From assembly GCF_001021165.1 (NCBI RefSeq), contig NZ_AZAY01000025.1, positions 41,551 through 105,550 of the forward strand: a stretch of DNA of 64,000 bases, written 5' to 3'. The stretch comes from Marinitoga sp. 1197 (GTDB lineage: Bacteria > Thermotogota > Thermotogae > Petrotogales > Petrotogaceae). A program made the translations under genes and the position numbers. This document shows, in pieces, positions 20,239 to 31,841 of this stretch (positions within the stretch are counted from its first letter, which is position 1; every line of letters starts with the position of its first letter). The notes under the pieces were generated by a model that was given only the letters and a program-made list of their open reading frames with translations, was not told the DNA's origin and did no database searches.

Positions 20239-20252
20239 AAATATTCCCCCAG

Positions 20253-21515
20253 TTATAATTCTTTTCCAAGCATTGAGCTTAATTCTTTAAGTTGAGCACT
20301 TCTGCTGGGGTGTCTTAATTTTCTTAAAGCTTTAACTTCTATTTGTCTAATTCTTTCTCTTGTTACGTTAAAATATTGACCTACTTCTTCAAGTGTTTTT
20401 ACTTTTCCATCAAGTAGTCCATATCTCATCTTTAATACCATTGCTTCTCTTGGTTGTAATGTGTCCAATATTTTTTCTAATTCTTCTCTTAATAGCATTT
20501 TCATTGCAACTTCAGATGGTTTATCAAGTGAATCATCGGCTATGAAATCACCTATTGTAGAATCATCTTCGTCAGAAGAGCCTAAAGGTGAGTCTGCAGA
20601 TATAGTTTCTCTTGCTGTTAATAATATTTCATTAACTTTTTCAACTGGTTTGCCGGTTAATTCTGCAAGTTTTTCAGGTGAAGGGTATTCGCCATACTCC
20701 TGCAAATATTCCCTTATTATTTTATTGAATTTATTAATTGTTTCAACCATATGTACAGGTATTCTTATAGTTCTTGCCTGGTCAGCAATTGCACGTGTAA
20801 TAGCTTGTCTTATCCACCATGTAGCATATGTACTAAATTTAAACCCTTTTTTATAATCAAATTTATTAACGGCTTTAATCAGTCCGATATTTCCTTCTTG
20901 AATTAAATCAAGAAACGATAAACCTCTACCAACGTATTTCTTTGCAATGGATATAACAAGTCTTAAATTAGCTCTTATTAATTCATCTCTTGCTTTTTTA
21001 TTCCCTTCATGAGCTCTTTTAGCTAATCTTCTTTCTCTTTGTGGTGTTAATAATTTAATTTTTCCAATTTCTTTCAAATAAACTTTTATGGGATCTTTTA
21101 AAGACATATTATCAAATACTTGAGTTACACCATCTTCTAAATAGTCCATTAATTCTATGGTAGCAGTACCTTCAGATTCTATTATTTCTTCAATTTCATG
21201 AATACTATTTTCGTCTAATTGAGAACCGTCATCTACAACGATACCTTCTTTTTCTAAAGATTCATACACTTTTTCTATTAATTCTGTATCTAATTCAGAT
21301 GGAAGAGTTTTATCAATGTCTTCATATGTTAATATCATATTATTCTTTTTTGCTTTTTTTACTAACTCTTTTATAATTTTTTCAAATGGTTTAGGTGGTT
21401 TATAACTTTTTCTTTTTTTCTTTTTCACTTCAACATATTCCTGTGATTTATCAATATTTCCAATTTCCAAATCTCCTATATCTTTTATAGCCTTCATTAA
21501 ATCTTTATCTGCCAT
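20253..21515 (-). CDS. rpoD: RNA polymerase primary sigma factor RpoD
   Basis: A 420-residue housekeeping sigma-70. Region 1.2 begins at [15 protein letters not shown]. Region 2 has [28 protein letters not shown] and [13 protein letters not shown]. Region 4 has [27 protein letters not shown] with the -35 recognition helix. The N-terminal region 1.1 is present (about residues 40-110), and the non-conserved insert of E. coli RpoD is absent. Its first base overlaps the end of dnaG, the conserved dnaG-rpoD pair. Confidence 0.97.
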   Translation of the reverse strand: MADKDLMKAIKDIGDLEIGNIDKSQEYVEVKKKKRKSYKPPKPFEKIIKELVKKAKKNNMILTYEDIDKTLPSELDTELIEKVYESLEKEGIVVDDGSQLDENSIHEIEEIIESEGTATIELMDYLEDGVTQVFDNMSLKDPIKVYLKEIGKIKLLTPQRERRLAKRAHEGNKKARDELIRANLRLVISIAKKYVGRGLSFLDLIQEGNIGLIKAVNKFDYKKGFKFSTYATWWIRQAITRAIADQARTIRIPVHMVETINKFNKIIREYLQEYGEYPSPEKLAELTGKPVEKVNEILLTARETISADSPLGSSDEDDSTIGDFIADDSLDKPSEVAMKMLLREELEKILDTLQPREAMVLKMRYGLLDGKVKTLEEVGQYFNVTRERIRQIEVKALRKLRHPSRSAQLKELSSMLGKEL

Positions 21516-23245
21516 TAAAAAACACCTCCTCGCTTTTTAAGGCTAGCGAGTATCTCGAATATTTCTCTCATTAAATCTTTTTTTTCAGTTAGATCTGTAG
21601 TAGCATTTAATTTTTTTCTCAATTTTTTTATTTGTTTTTCTTTTCTAATTTTATCTACTGATTGTATTAGACTTAAAAAAATACTTTCAGGTTCTAATTC
21701 ATAATCAAAATTCCATACAAGTTTTATTAAATCTATTAAATCTTCGCTACCATTTTCCAAAATTTCAGATAAATCGTAGCCACTTTCAATTAGTTCGAAA
21801 AACTCTTTTCCTAAAGTTTCAAAATCTTTTGATGATAATTTTTCTTTTATTTTTTCTCTAAATCTTTTATGTTTAATCCATAACCATATTAATTGCTTAT
21901 CTAATTCTCCAGCTTTTTTGGAATAAGCATCAGATATATTTTCATCTTTTGGTGTATATGGTATGATTTTTCTATTCAATTTTTTATATTTTATTATATT
22001 TTCAATAGCTTTTTTTATATTGTTTTCTGGTTTTAAAAGAATTAATGAAATTCTTTTAATAAACGTATCCAGAATAACAGCATGTTTTGATTTTTGAAAT
22101 TTAAGATACCATTCAGCCATTTTTTCAAGATATTGTTCTATACCAAATTCATCGTTTATGTTATATTTATCTTTGTAATATTCAGGAATAAAATCATAAA
22201 ATTTTTTTGATTTTTCTAAGGCATTTAACACCCCAGTTTCTCCGGATTTCTTTATTAATTCATCTGGATCTTTTGCATGATATTGAGAAATTGCGACTTG
22301 AAAACCATAGGATAATAGATAATCCAATGATCTTAAAGTAGCTTTTTGCCCAGCTTCATCCATGTCAAACATTGTAATTATTTTGTCTGTTAATTTTATA
22401 AGTTTTTTTGCATGATTTGCTGTAAAAGCTGAACCTAAAATAGCAATGGAATTTTCAAAGCCGTTTATATGCATATTTATTGCATCAAAATATCCTTCTA
22501 CTAATATAGCATATTTTTCTCTTTTTATTATGTTTTTAGCTTTATTATATAAATATAGAATTTTAGATTTTTGAAAAAATTTATTTTCAGGACTATTTAA
22601 ATATTTTGGAGATTCATTATTTATTGTCCTACCAGCAAAGCCAACAATTCTTCCAAAATCATCTTTAATAGGAATAATAATTCTATTTTTAAATATTTCC
22701 GTTTTATCTTTTCTAAGTATTCCTAATTCGTTTCCAAGAGAAACAGGTAAATCAAAATCATCGAGAATTGACGATTTTAATGTTCCGTTTGAGAATCCTA
22801 ATTCAAATTTTTCAGCATAATCTTTATTTATACCTCTACCTAATAAATATTTCCAGGCTAAATGTGAATTAGGAAGATTTAATAATAACTCTTTATATTT
22901 TTTATGATAATTTTCAAAAATTTGTAATTCAATAGGAAGTTCTCTATTTTTAAAATATTTGGAGATATCAATTCCAGCCATAACAGCAGCTTTTTTTACA
23001 GCATCTATAAAATTTAATTGTTCGTATTTTTGAATAAAGTTAATAGGGTCTCCATGAGCCCCACAGCCAAAACAATGAAATGTATTTGTTGCCGGGAAAA
23101 TAAAAAAAGATGGAGTGTCTTCAGGATGAAATGGACATAGAGCAGTATAATTCTTTCCTGTTTTTTTTAAGGAAAGATAGCTGCCCACTATATCTTTAAT
23201 ACTCAATCTTGAATTAATTTCATCAATAACTTCTTTTGGTATCAA
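21515..23245 (-). CDS. dnaG: DNA primase DnaG
   Basis: Makes RNA primers at the replication fork. It has an N-terminal CHC2 zinc finger ([12 protein letters not shown] and [11 protein letters not shown]), then the catalytic Toprim core (LVEGYFDAI and [13 protein letters not shown]), then a helical C-terminal part for helicase binding. I start it at TTG 23245 ([14 protein letters not shown]), preceded by GGAGATGATG. The longer frame to 23302 adds about 19 unconserved residues. It follows rpsI. Confidence 0.93.
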   Translation of the reverse strand: MIPKEVIDEINSRLSIKDIVGSYLSLKKTGKNYTALCPFHPEDTPSFFIFPATNTFHCFGCGAHGDPINFIQKYEQLNFIDAVKKAAVMAGIDISKYFKNRELPIELQIFENYHKKYKELLLNLPNSHLAWKYLLGRGINKDYAEKFELGFSNGTLKSSILDDFDLPVSLGNELGILRKDKTEIFKNRIIIPIKDDFGRIVGFAGRTINNESPKYLNSPENKFFQKSKILYLYNKAKNIIKREKYAILVEGYFDAINMHINGFENSIAILGSAFTANHAKKLIKLTDKIITMFDMDEAGQKATLRSLDYLLSYGFQVAISQYHAKDPDELIKKSGETGVLNALEKSKKFYDFIPEYYKDKYNINDEFGIEQYLEKMAEWYLKFQKSKHAVILDTFIKRISLILLKPENNIKKAIENIIKYKKLNRKIIPYTPKDENISDAYSKKAGELDKQLIWLWIKHKRFREKIKEKLSSKDFETLGKEFFELIESGYDLSEILENGSEDLIDLIKLVWNFDYELEPESIFLSLIQSVDKIRKEKQIKKLRKKLNATTDLTEKKDLMREIFEILASLKKRGGVF

Positions 23246-23324
23246 GACATCATCTCCATATAGCAAAAAGATGGGAACGAATATCGTTCCCTCATTATGC
23301 AATACTTTTGTATAAAAACAAAAA

Positions 23325-23732
23325 TCATCTCTTTGAGAATTGTGGAGCTCTTCTTGCTTTCTTTAAACCGTATTTCTTTCTTTCTACTTCTCTTGGATCT
23401 CTTGTTAATAAACCATATTTTCTTAATACAGGTCTTAAATTTTCATCATATTCTAATAAAGCTCTCGCAATTCCCAATCTAATAGCACCAGCCTGACCGT
23501 TCATTCCACCACCTTCAACAGTTATAACCAAATCAAATTTTCCTTCATTTTCAGTAACTGTTAAAGGTTCTAAAGCGTGTTTTGACCAAACTGGATTATT
23601 ATTGAAATATTGTGTCAAGTTTTCAAATTCTTTTTTGTTTACCCTTACTTTACCGTCACCTGGTCTTAAATGTACTCTTGCGATAGAAGCTTTTCTCCTA
23701 CCTGTGCCGTAATAATCTATAAATTCAGCCAT
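23325..23732 (-). CDS. rpsI: 30S ribosomal protein S9
   Basis: A 135-residue S9. It starts [20 protein letters not shown] and ends with the basic tail [23 protein letters not shown], which reaches the P-site tRNA. It lies 14 bases after rplM; rplM-rpsI is a near-universal pair. Confidence 0.97.
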   Translation of the reverse strand: MAEFIDYYGTGRRKASIARVHLRPGDGKVRVNKKEFENLTQYFNNNPVWSKHALEPLTVTENEGKFDLVITVEGGGMNGQAGAIRLGIARALLEYDENLRPVLRKYGLLTRDPREVERKKYGLKKARRAPQFSKR

Positions 23733-23746
23733 GCATTATTCCCTCC

Positions 23747-24193
23747 TTATAATTCCAACTTTTCTGGTTTTTGTGCTTCATGAGGGTGATTAGAACCAGA
23801 ATAAACCTTTAATTTTTTAAACATATGTCTTCCTAATGTTGTTTTTGGAAGCATACCTTTAACTGCTTTTTCTATCAATCTTTCAGGATATTTTTCTAAT
23901 ATTTCTTTAGCTGTTTGCTCCTTTATTCCACCTGGATAACCAGTATGTCTGTAATATTTCTTTTGTGTCCATTTCTTTCCTGTCAATATAATTTTCTCAG
24001 CATTAATCACTATTACATAATCACCTGTATCAACATGAGGTGTATAAGTTGGTTTGTGTTTTCCCTGTAATACTCTTGCTATCTGAGAAGCTAATCTACC
24101 CAAAGATTTTCCTGTTGCATCAACAACATACCATTTTCTTTCTACTTCTTCATTTTTTGCTAAATAACTCTTTTGAGTCATTATTGAAGCCAT
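23747..24193 (-). CDS. rplM: 50S ribosomal protein L13
   Basis: A 148-residue L13 with [31 protein letters not shown] and [11 protein letters not shown]. It has an AGGAGGACAG ribosome site. It lies in the cluster with rpsI and, upstream, the ECF S component and rpmA. Confidence 0.97.
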   Translation of the reverse strand: MASIMTQKSYLAKNEEVERKWYVVDATGKSLGRLASQIARVLQGKHKPTYTPHVDTGDYVIVINAEKIILTGKKWTQKKYYRHTGYPGGIKEQTAKEILEKYPERLIEKAVKGMLPKTTLGRHMFKKLKVYSGSNHPHEAQKPEKLEL

Positions 24194-24210
24194 TTTACTG
24201 TCCTCCTTTC

Positions 24211-24741
24211 TTAGGAAAAAAAGTTCTTAATTCTTTTATATAACAAGTCACCTAAAATAGCGTCTATAATAAATTTTATCAAATTAAAAGATATTATAGT
24301 TATAGCTAAAGTCCATGATGATAATCCAAAATACTTTGCTGCCTCACTAAAACTCATTTTAAAATAAAGCGGTATAATAGCCATATTCATCAATACCATC
24401 ACAATTCCAACAATAAAAGAAGATATTACGTATTTTATATATTTATTTATATTTATCTTTAATAAAGTTAATATAGTTATAAATGTCAGAATTGCGACAA
24501 AATCCATTGAAACTCCTATTAAATCACCAGATTTAACAAAATAAAATACTAAATCTTTGGTAATTAATGAAAATAAGGCAGTCTGCCAATTAAATAAAAG
24601 AAGCGAAGATATAATTAATAAAGCACTTGGATCAAATTTTAAAAAACTTGCAAAAGGAAATATTGGAAATTCTAAAAACATTAAAAGTACGGATAAAGCT
24701 CCCAATATTCCTGCCGTGGATAAAATTTTTACACGGCTCAT
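24211..24741 (-). CDS. ECF transporter S component, RibU-like (riboflavin)
   Basis: A 176-residue membrane protein with about six hydrophobic segments. The [48 protein letters not shown] stretch (shown in part) matches the RibU pattern, where the D-P-S-x-L loop lies at the ligand site. In T. maritima the structurally known RibU gene sits in this same ribosomal cluster, which supports riboflavin as the substrate. The energising EcfT/EcfA genes are not in the window. Confidence 0.75.
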   Translation of the reverse strand: MSRVKILSTAGILGALSVLLMFLEFPIFPFASFLKFDPSALLIISSLLLFNWQTALFSLITKDLVFYFVKSGDLIGVSMDFVAILTFITILTLLKININKYIKYVISSFIVGIVMVLMNMAIIPLYFKMSFSEAAKYFGLSSWTLAITIISFNLIKFIIDAILGDLLYKRIKNFFS

Positions 24742-24753
24742 ATTATCACCAAC

Positions 24754-25029
24754 TCATCTTTCGGGATATACACTAATTAATCTTCTGTTATTTCTTCTTT
24801 CGAATTTTACATAACCTTCTATTTTAGAATATATTGTATGGTCTTTACCCATTCCTACATTATTGCCTGGATGAAAATGAGTACCTCTTTGTCTAACAAT
24901 TATATTTCCAGGTATTACTTTTTGACCGTCTCCCTTTTTTACACCGAGGTACTTTGGATTAGAATCTCTTCCATTTTTTGCAGTACCCCCACTCTTTTTA
25001 GATGAAAAGAGTTGAAGATCTATTTTCAT
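24754..25029 (-). CDS. rpmA: 50S ribosomal protein L27 with cleavable N-terminal extension
   Basis: A 91-residue L27. The mature core starts at about [21 protein letters not shown]. Before it stands [10 protein letters not shown], the extension known from Firmicutes and Thermotogota that the Prp cysteine protease removes after LQLF. The prp gene lies immediately upstream and shares one base with rpmA. Confidence 0.96.
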   Translation of the reverse strand: MKIDLQLFSSKKSGGTAKNGRDSNPKYLGVKKGDGQKVIPGNIIVRQRGTHFHPGNNVGMGKDHTIYSKIEGYVKFERRNNRRLISVYPER

Positions 25030-25322
25030 TATTTATTCACCTCCACCTTCAAGTTATATGGATAACTCTCCTCAAGACTTTTTAAAGCATCGTGTAAATA
25101 TTTTACTAATTTATCGGACAATTCATTATTTTTCCATTTGATTTTTAAGTATCCATCTCTCTTTTTATAATTTCCGATTTTTTCATTCTTTATAATTTCA
25201 GCAACAAATTGTGTTAAAGTGCTAACTGCACTACATAGTATATCTTTACCGTATTCATCAAAATCTGCATGTCCATCAATTTCAACATAATTTTTTTTTA
25301 AATTGAATATGATATTAATCAT
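25029..25322 (-). CDS. prp: L27-processing cysteine protease Prp
   Basis: A 97-residue protein with the Prp signature: [20 protein letters not shown], holding the catalytic His (about residue 18) and Cys (about residue 30). In Staphylococcus, Prp removes the L27 N-terminal extension. It sits between rplU and rpmA in the classical rplU-prp-rpmA order. Confidence 0.92.
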   Translation of the reverse strand: MINIIFNLKKNYVEIDGHADFDEYGKDILCSAVSTLTQFVAEIIKNEKIGNYKKRDGYLKIKWKNNELSDKLVKYLHDALKSLEESYPYNLKVEVNK

Positions 25323-25326
25323 AATA

Positions 25327-25638
25327 TCATGCTTCGATTTTTTTAATTTTTAAAGCTGTAAAATGTTGGCGATGTCCTTTTTTTCTTCTATAGTTTTTTC
25401 TTCCCTGAAACTTTACAACTAATATTTTTTTGTCTTTACCATGTTTAACGACCTCAGCAACAACTTTAGCATTTTCAACATAAGGTTTTCCAACTTTAGC
25501 AGAATCGCCTTTTACAAATAAAACCTTATCCAATACAACTTCTGCGCCTTCTTCATATCCGTCTAATTTTTCTGTGTAAAGTTCCATGCCTTCTTCTACT
25601 TTATATTGCTTTCCGCCAACTTCAATGATAGCGTACAT
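25327..25638 (-). CDS. rplU: 50S ribosomal protein L21
   Basis: A 103-residue L21: [17 protein letters not shown] at the start, [17 protein letters not shown] in the middle and [13 protein letters not shown] near the end. It has a strong GAGGAGGTGACC ribosome site. First gene of the rplU-prp-rpmA-ECF-rplM-rpsI series, with a structured leader in front. Confidence 0.97.
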   Translation of the reverse strand: MYAIIEVGGKQYKVEEGMELYTEKLDGYEEGAEVVLDKVLFVKGDSAKVGKPYVENAKVVAEVVKHGKDKKILVVKFQGRKNYRRKKGHRQHFTALKIKKIEA

Positions 25639-25668
25639 ATGGTCACCTCCTCTTGAAATAGTAATAAT

Positions 25669-25706
25669 GGGCTAAGGTACCTTTTCGGGTTTAAGACCTT
25701 AGACCC
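25669..25706 (-). promoter_or_regulatory. Structured leader of rplU (possible L21 leader)
   Basis: On the minus strand GGGTCTAAGGT and ACCTTAGCCC pair with one bulged T, enclosing a 17-base loop that itself contains ACCCGAAAAGGT. The hairpin ends about 30 bases before the rplU start codon and has no U-run, so it is not a terminator. Autogenous L21 leaders are known upstream of rplU in other bacteria; the match here is by position and structure only. Confidence 0.45.
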
Positions 25707-25968
25707 TTTCCGAATTATTTTATCATATTTCACCAAAACAATAGTTAAACTTATGTTAAAATTATAAATCAGTTTGATATATCATGTTGTCTAAAAAAAC
25801 AAAGTTATTCAGATAATTTCTTTTTTATTCTAAAAACTCTTATCTGATCACTTTAAATACATAAAATTTATTCAAAAGTAAAAAAAATTAATATAAAAAA
25901 TGTGATTTTATTGTATAATATTATGGCGTAAAAAGTCTATTCTTCACAGACAAATGGAGGTGTAAATA
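25707..25968. other. Intergenic region between rplU and the DUF368 gene
   Basis: AT-rich divergent promoter region. A TATAAT box at 25914-25919 lies about 50 bases before the DUF368 gene. Part of the middle (25786-25850) starts with TGTTGTCTAAAAAAAC, which recalls the end of the MITE-like repeats found elsewhere in the window, but no second end was found. No gene is seen. Confidence 0.4.
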
Positions 25969-26745
25969 TTGCGGGATTTTATACTTGGTTTAATAATGGG
26001 GATTGCAGAATTATTGCCGGGAATTAGTGGAGGTACTATAGCGGCCATATCTGGAAGATATGAAATTGTTTTAAAATCAGCATCAGATATTATATCATTA
26101 AGATGGTCAAAAGAGTCGCTGAAAGTGATTCTTTCTTTAATCATTGGTATGGGAACATCTATAATATTCTTATCGAAATTTTTATCATATTTGTTTAACA
26201 AATATCCAGAGTATTCTTATGGTATCTTTGCTGGATTAATAATAGGAGGGCTTATTTATTTATCCAATCAAATAAATTTTAAAAAAAGAGAAAATTATAC
26301 TATTATAATTATTACTTTCATTATTGCATATTTCTTTTTAAGTTTTACTAAATCTATTGAATTAACAACTGGAAAAATAAGTTTCTGGTATTTAATGTTT
26401 GGAGGTATTATTGCGGTATCTGTAATGGTTTTACCTGGAGTAAGTGGATCATCCATGCTTTTGATTATGGGGTTATATAAACCGGTTATAAATGCTGTTT
26501 CTAATTTTGATTTTGATATATTGATTCCTGTAGCGCTTGGTATCTTTTTAGGGTTGATTTTTATTATAAAGTTATTGGATAAGCTAATGAAAAAATTTCA
26601 TGAAAAAGTTATGTCTTTTTTAATTGGATTAACATTGGCAGGATTATTTGTTATTTTTCCTATAACTTCCAAAATATTAACTTACATATTTTTTATAATA
26701 GGTATTTTTTTGTCAAAATATTTGGAAAAAATATTAAATGAATAG
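25969..26745 (+). CDS. DUF368 polytopic membrane protein
   Basis: A 258-residue integral membrane protein with about eight hydrophobic segments and two copies of a polar-in-membrane motif (GIAELLPGISGGTIAAISG and VMVLPGVSGSSMLLIMG). These are typical of DUF368, now linked in some bacteria to undecaprenyl-phosphate recycling (PopT-like flippases). The start is TTG, six bases after GGAGGTG. It overlaps the frame before uppP, an undecaprenyl-pyrophosphate phosphatase, so a joint role in lipid-carrier recycling is plausible. Confidence 0.82.
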   Translation: MRDFILGLIMGIAELLPGISGGTIAAISGRYEIVLKSASDIISLRWSKESLKVILSLIIGMGTSIIFLSKFLSYLFNKYPEYSYGIFAGLIIGGLIYLSNQINFKKRENYTIIIITFIIAYFFLSFTKSIELTTGKISFWYLMFGGIIAVSVMVLPGVSGSSMLLIMGLYKPVINAVSNFDFDILIPVALGIFLGLIFIIKLLDKLMKKFHEKVMSFLIGLTLAGLFVIFPITSKILTYIFFIIGIFLSKYLEKILNE

Positions 26746-26755
26746 GAGTGGAAAC

Positions 26756-27502
26756 ATGAATGAGATTATTTTAGGTGTTATTCAAGGTTTAACAGAATTT
26801 TTACCAGTTTCAAGTTCGGGGCATCTTGCTTTGTTCTCGAAATTGATAAATTTTAATCCTGATGTTTCGTTTTTTGCTTTTTTACATTTAATGACATTTT
26901 TTGCTGTATTGCTATTTGTATATAAAGAAGTATGGTTTATATTAAAAGGCATTTTCACGCTCGATAAAGATGCATGGAACCTTGCTTTGAAAATAATTGT
27001 GTCTACTATTCCTGCTGCAATTATAGGTATTTTATTTGAAGATCAAATAAGTGAAGTTTTTTCATCATTAAAAATTGTGGGATTATTTTTTCTATTTACA
27101 TCTATAGCTATGATTTTGTCTGATAAATTTAAAGGTAATAAAAATTTAATTGATATTAATTATACTGATGCAGCAATTATCGGGTTATTTCAAGCGGCGG
27201 CTATTTTCCCTGGAATTTCCAGAAGCGGTTTTACATTATTTGGCGCTTTAATATTAAATATAAAGAAAGAAGATGCATTAAAATATTCATTTTTAATGAG
27301 TTTGCCTGTTACTTTTGGAGCTGGACTATTGGAAATAAATAAAGTAACCTTTACTATGCCTGTTATATATTCTGGAATTTCAACATTTATTTTTGGGGTT
27401 TTTGGTTTATATATATTAAAAAAGACTGTAATTAATGGGAAACTCAAATATTTTGGATATTATACTATTTTTACTGCTATATTAAGTTTTATTATTGGGT
27501 GA
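26756..27502 (+). CDS. uppP: Undecaprenyl-diphosphatase UppP (BacA)
   Basis: A membrane phosphatase that regenerates the lipid carrier for cell wall synthesis. It has both family motifs: EFLPVSSSGHLALF (near residue 13) and FPGISRSGFT (near residue 150). At 249 residues it is of normal length. The start is ATG 26756, after GGAGTGG. It is translationally close to DUF368 upstream and the NTPase downstream (near-overlapping). Confidence 0.95.
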   Translation: MNEIILGVIQGLTEFLPVSSSGHLALFSKLINFNPDVSFFAFLHLMTFFAVLLFVYKEVWFILKGIFTLDKDAWNLALKIIVSTIPAAIIGILFEDQISEVFSSLKIVGLFFLFTSIAMILSDKFKGNKNLIDINYTDAAIIGLFQAAAIFPGISRSGFTLFGALILNIKKEDALKYSFLMSLPVTFGAGLLEINKVTFTMPVIYSGISTFIFGVFGLYILKKTVINGKLKYFGYYTIFTAILSFIIG

Positions 27503-27506
27503 TTTT

Positions 27507-27944
27507 ATGAAATTGCTTTTAACAGGAAAAATAGGAATAGGTAAAAGTACCATTTTGAATAAAGCAATAAATAAATATAATATAAAATACGGCATATTTA
27601 CAAAAAAAAGTGATAAATATTTGTATGCATATTTGTTGAATTCGAATAAAAAATATATTATAGGAGAAAAAACATTACTTGGTATGAGTATAAATTATGC
27701 TGGATTTGAATTAATAACATACGAATTAAAGAAAATAACATTTCCAGATTTTTTTGTTGTTGATGAAATAGGCTTTTTGGAAGAGAAGTATGTACCATAT
27801 TTGAATGAATTAGAAAGGATTATAGAGGAAAGTAGAAATTTTATAGGGATAATAAGATTATTTTTTCATGAAAGGTATTACTTTTTAAAAGATTTGCCTA
27901 TTATAGAAATTACTGAAGAAAATAGAGGAAATATAGAATTATAA
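27507..27944 (+). CDS. THEP1-like P-loop NTPase
   Basis: A small protein of about 145 residues with Walker A TGKIGIGKST at the N-terminus and Walker B FFVVDEIGFLE in the middle. This is the layout of the thermophilic nucleoside-triphosphatase THEP1 (NTPase_1 family). It is shorter than T. maritima THEP1 (about 175 residues). Its biological role is not known. It ends the DUF368-uppP transcript, before a strong terminator. Confidence 0.72.
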   Translation: MKLLLTGKIGIGKSTILNKAINKYNIKYGIFTKKSDKYLYAYLLNSNKKYIIGEKTLLGMSINYAGFELITYELKKITFPDFFVVDEIGFLEEKYVPYLNELERIIEESRNFIGIIRLFFHERYYFLKDLPIIEITEENRGNIEL

Positions 27945-27946
27945 AA

Positions 27947-27978
27947 ATAAAAGCTCCGGATTCCTCCGGAGCTTTTAT
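27947..27978 (+). terminator. Terminator after the DUF368-uppP-NTPase operon
   Basis: Perfect arms ATAAAAGCTCCGGA and TCCGGAGCTTTTAT around a TTCC loop. Confidence 0.88.
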
Positions 27979-28255
27979 GAAACCATATATCTATATGGAA
28001 TCGGGGGATGGGGATTTCAAAATTATTATATCTTAGATATATTAATTCAAAGTTACGAAAATAAGACGATTTTATATAAAAGGTAACTTTTTATATAGTA
28101 TAGTTTTGTACATAACATGAAAAAAATTTCATGCTAAAAAGTGAGAATTTTTAATTTATTTAAACATAATCATTAAAATTTGAGATTTATGATATAATAT
28201 AACCGATAAAGTGAAAACAAAATATTTAAAATAAATTGAAAAGCGAGGGGAAAAA
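27979..28255 (+). other. Intergenic region before ybaB with promoter
   Basis: AT-rich, no gene seen. It holds a small dyad CATGAAA...TTTCATG near 28118-28135 and an extended -10 box TGATATAAT ending at 28198, about 57 bases before ybaB. Confidence 0.45.
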
Positions 28256-28639
28256 ATGGCAAAAAAGATTAGAGGATTAGGTGGAAGAAGTTTAAAAGGT
28301 TCTGGAGGAAAAAAGAATGATATAATGAAATTGATGCAAGAGGCACAAAAAACACAGGAATTAATGGAGCAAGAAATGAAGAAGTTTGAAAATGAATTAT
28401 CTTTAAAAGATTTTGAAGCAACAAGTGGTGGTGGTGTGGTAAAAGTTATAGTTTCAGGAGATTTAAGAATAAAAGATATTGAAGTTTCAGATGAACTTGA
28501 AGATGAAGAATTTGAAATAATAAAAGATATGATAATTGCTGCAGCCAATGAAGCTTTAGAAAAAGCAAAAAAGTTTAAAGAAGAAGAAACAGAAAAAATT
28601 TCCCAAAAATATTTAGGTGGATTAAATTTAGGGCTATAA
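28256..28639 (+). CDS. YbaB/EbfC nucleoid-associated protein
   Basis: A 127-residue DNA-binding protein. The core (NDIMKLMQEAQKTQELMEQEMKKFENEL ... GGGVVKVIVSGDLRIKDIEV) is the YbaB helical-clamp dimer fold. Unlike most YbaB proteins (about 105 residues) it has a Gly/Lys-rich N-terminal extension, KKIRGLGGRSLKGSGGKK, which may add non-specific DNA binding. It is monocistronic. The usual dnaX-ybaB-recR neighbourhood is missing. Confidence 0.88.
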   Translation: MAKKIRGLGGRSLKGSGGKKNDIMKLMQEAQKTQELMEQEMKKFENELSLKDFEATSGGGVVKVIVSGDLRIKDIEVSDELEDEEFEIIKDMIIAAANEALEKAKKFKEEETEKISQKYLGGLNLGL

Positions 28640-28659
28640 TTAACATTAATTAAATATAA

Positions 28660-29781
<1,122 letters not shown>

Positions 29782-29792
29782 ATTACTAAAAT

Positions 29793-29816
29793 AGGGGGCT
29801 GTTAAGTCCCCTTTTT
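29793..29816 (+). terminator. Hairpin between gap and pgk-tpi
   Basis: AGGGG and CCCCT stem with a ten-base loop and TTTTT after it. It is likely a partial terminator that lowers pgk-tpi relative to gap, as no clear new promoter precedes pgk. Confidence 0.6.
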
Positions 29817-29843
29817 AAAAATATAAAAAAGGGGGAGAGAATA

Positions 29844-31811
29844 ATGGAAAAAATGACAATAAAAGATTTAAATTTAAAAGATAAAAAAGTGATTATGAGA
29901 GTAGATTTTAATGTTCCAATGAAAGATGGTGTTATAACAAATGATAAAAGAATAAAAGCAGCATTACCTACTATAAAACATGTGTTGAATGAAGGTGCGA
30001 AGGTTATATTATTGTCTCATTTAGGAAGACCAAAAGGAGAACCTAAACCAGAGTTTTCTCTAAAACCAGTAGCAGATAGATTATCTGAATTGCTAAATCA
30101 AGAAGTGAAATTTGTTCCTGAAGTAATTGGAGAAAAGGTTAAAAATGCTGTTAATGAATTAAAAGAAGGAGAAGTATTATTATTAGAAAACACAAGATAT
30201 ATGAAAGGTGAGACGAAAAATGATTTAGAATTAGCCAGAGAATGGGCTAATTTAGCAGATATTCATGTAAATGATGCATTTGGTACTGCGCACAGAGCAC
30301 ATGCCTCAAATGTTGGAATTGCTCAATTTATACCAAGTGTTGCAGGATTCTTAATGGAAAAGGAAATAAAATTTTTATCGAAAGCTACATCTAATCCTGA
30401 AAAACCATATGTTGTAATTTTAGGAGGAGCTAAAGTTTCAGATAAAATTGGAGTTATAAATAACTTATTGGATAAAGCTGATAAAATATTAATTGGTGGA
30501 GCTATGATGTTTACGTTTTTAAAAGCATTAGGAAAAGAAATAGGCTCTTCGAGATTTGAAGAAGATAAAGTTGATCTTGCAAAGGAATTGTTAGAAAAGG
30601 CGAAGGAAAAAGGTGTTGAATTAGTATTACCAGTTGACGCTATAATTGCTCAAAAATTAGAAGCTGGTGTTGAAAAGAAAATTGCAAAAATTGAAGATGG
30701 AATAGAAGAAGGATGGATGGGCTTAGATATAGGACCAGATAGCATTAAATTATTTAAAGATAAATTAGCAGGTGCAAAAACTGTTGTATGGAATGGACCA
30801 ATGGGTGTATTTGAAATAGAAGATTTTGCAACTGGAACAAAAGAAGTGGCAATGATGGTAGCTGATATTACTGAAGAAGGTGCTGTTACTATTATTGGTG
30901 GTGGAGATAGTGCAGCTGCTATTGAATTGTTTGGTTTGGAAAGAAAAGTATCTCATGTATCAACTGGTGGTGGTGCATCATTAGAATTTTTAGAAGGAAA
31001 AGAATTACCAGGAATAGCAAGTATTGCATCTAAAAAAAAAATAAATAAAAGGAGATATATATTAGCTGGGAACTGGAAAATGAATAAAACCAATTTAGAA
31101 GCTGCGGAATTCATTTCAAAATTGACAGCAAATATTGGTAAAGAAAAGAAATTTGACATTATAATTGCACCAACATTTTTAGCATTAGAAAAAGCTGTTG
31201 ATTTGACTTCAAGTACTAATATAAAAGTATCTGCACAAAATATGTATTTTGAAGATTCTGGAGCATATACAGGAGAAATTTCGGCAGGGATGTTAAAATC
31301 TATAGGTGTTGAATTTGTAATATTAGGCCATTCAGAAAGAAGAAATATTTTTGGAGAAACAGATGAAGTAATAAATAAAAAGATTAAAAAAGCATTGGAA
31401 AAGGAAATAATTCCTATTTTTTGTGTTGGAGAAAAACTTGAGGAAAGAGAAAAAGGATTAACCTTTAATGTTATTGAAAAGCAAATAAAAGAAGGATTAT
31501 ACGGATTGAATAAAAATGAAGTTCAAAAAATAATTGTTGCATATGAACCGGTTTGGGCAATTGGCACTGGAAAGGTTGCAACACCAGAACAAGCAGAAGA
31601 AGTTCATGCATATATTAGAAAATTATTATCTGAAATGTATAACGAAGAAACAGCTGAATCAATTACTATTTTATATGGTGGAAGTGTAAAGCCAAATAAT
31701 TATTTCGGACTATTTACAAAACCAAATATAGATGGTGGACTGGTTGGTGGAGCATCATTAAAAGAATCATTTATAGAATTAGCAAATATAATGAAAAACA
31801 TAATTTTATAA
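29844..31811 (+). CDS. pgk-tpi: Phosphoglycerate kinase-triosephosphate isomerase fusion
   Basis: A bifunctional glycolytic enzyme of 655 residues, the form known from T. maritima. Residues 1-395 are PGK ([50 protein letters not shown]). Residues 403-655 are TPI ([37 protein letters not shown]). The junction codes SKKKINKRR on ten consecutive A residues (31032-31041). One extra or one missing A puts a stop codon immediately after the run, giving a free PGK. AAAGGAG follows the run and could allow separate TPI initiation. Confidence 0.96.
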   Translation: MEKMTIKDLNLKDKKVIMRVDFNVPMKDGVITNDKRIKAALPTIKHVLNEGAKVILLSHLGRPKGEPKPEFSLKPVADRLSELLNQEVKFVPEVIGEKVKNAVNELKEGEVLLLENTRYMKGETKNDLELAREWANLADIHVNDAFGTAHRAHASNVGIAQFIPSVAGFLMEKEIKFLSKATSNPEKPYVVILGGAKVSDKIGVINNLLDKADKILIGGAMMFTFLKALGKEIGSSRFEEDKVDLAKELLEKAKEKGVELVLPVDAIIAQKLEAGVEKKIAKIEDGIEEGWMGLDIGPDSIKLFKDKLAGAKTVVWNGPMGVFEIEDFATGTKEVAMMVADITEEGAVTIIGGGDSAAAIELFGLERKVSHVSTGGGASLEFLEGKELPGIASIASKKKINKRRYILAGNWKMNKTNLEAAEFISKLTANIGKEKKFDIIIAPTFLALEKAVDLTSSTNIKVSAQNMYFEDSGAYTGEISAGMLKSIGVEFVILGHSERRNIFGETDEVINKKIKKALEKEIIPIFCVGEKLEEREKGLTFNVIEKQIKEGLYGLNKNEVQKIIVAYEPVWAIGTGKVATPEQAEEVHAYIRKLLSEMYNEETAESITILYGGSVKPNNYFGLFTKPNIDGGLVGGASLKESFIELANIMKNIIL

Positions 31812-31841
31812 AAATATAGCAGGCATTGCCTGCTATATTTT
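31811..31841. terminator. Bidirectional terminator after pgk-tpi
   Basis: Arms AAAATATAGCAGGCA and TGCCTGCTATATTTT form a perfect stem. It contains the stop codon of the minus-strand chemoreceptor-like gene and serves both converging genes. Confidence 0.88.

Noticed and set aside
25780..25850. Further MITE-like copy near rplU starting TGTTGTCTAAAAAAAC
   Set aside because: Only one end-like sequence is present and no inner hairpins match; similarity is too short to call.
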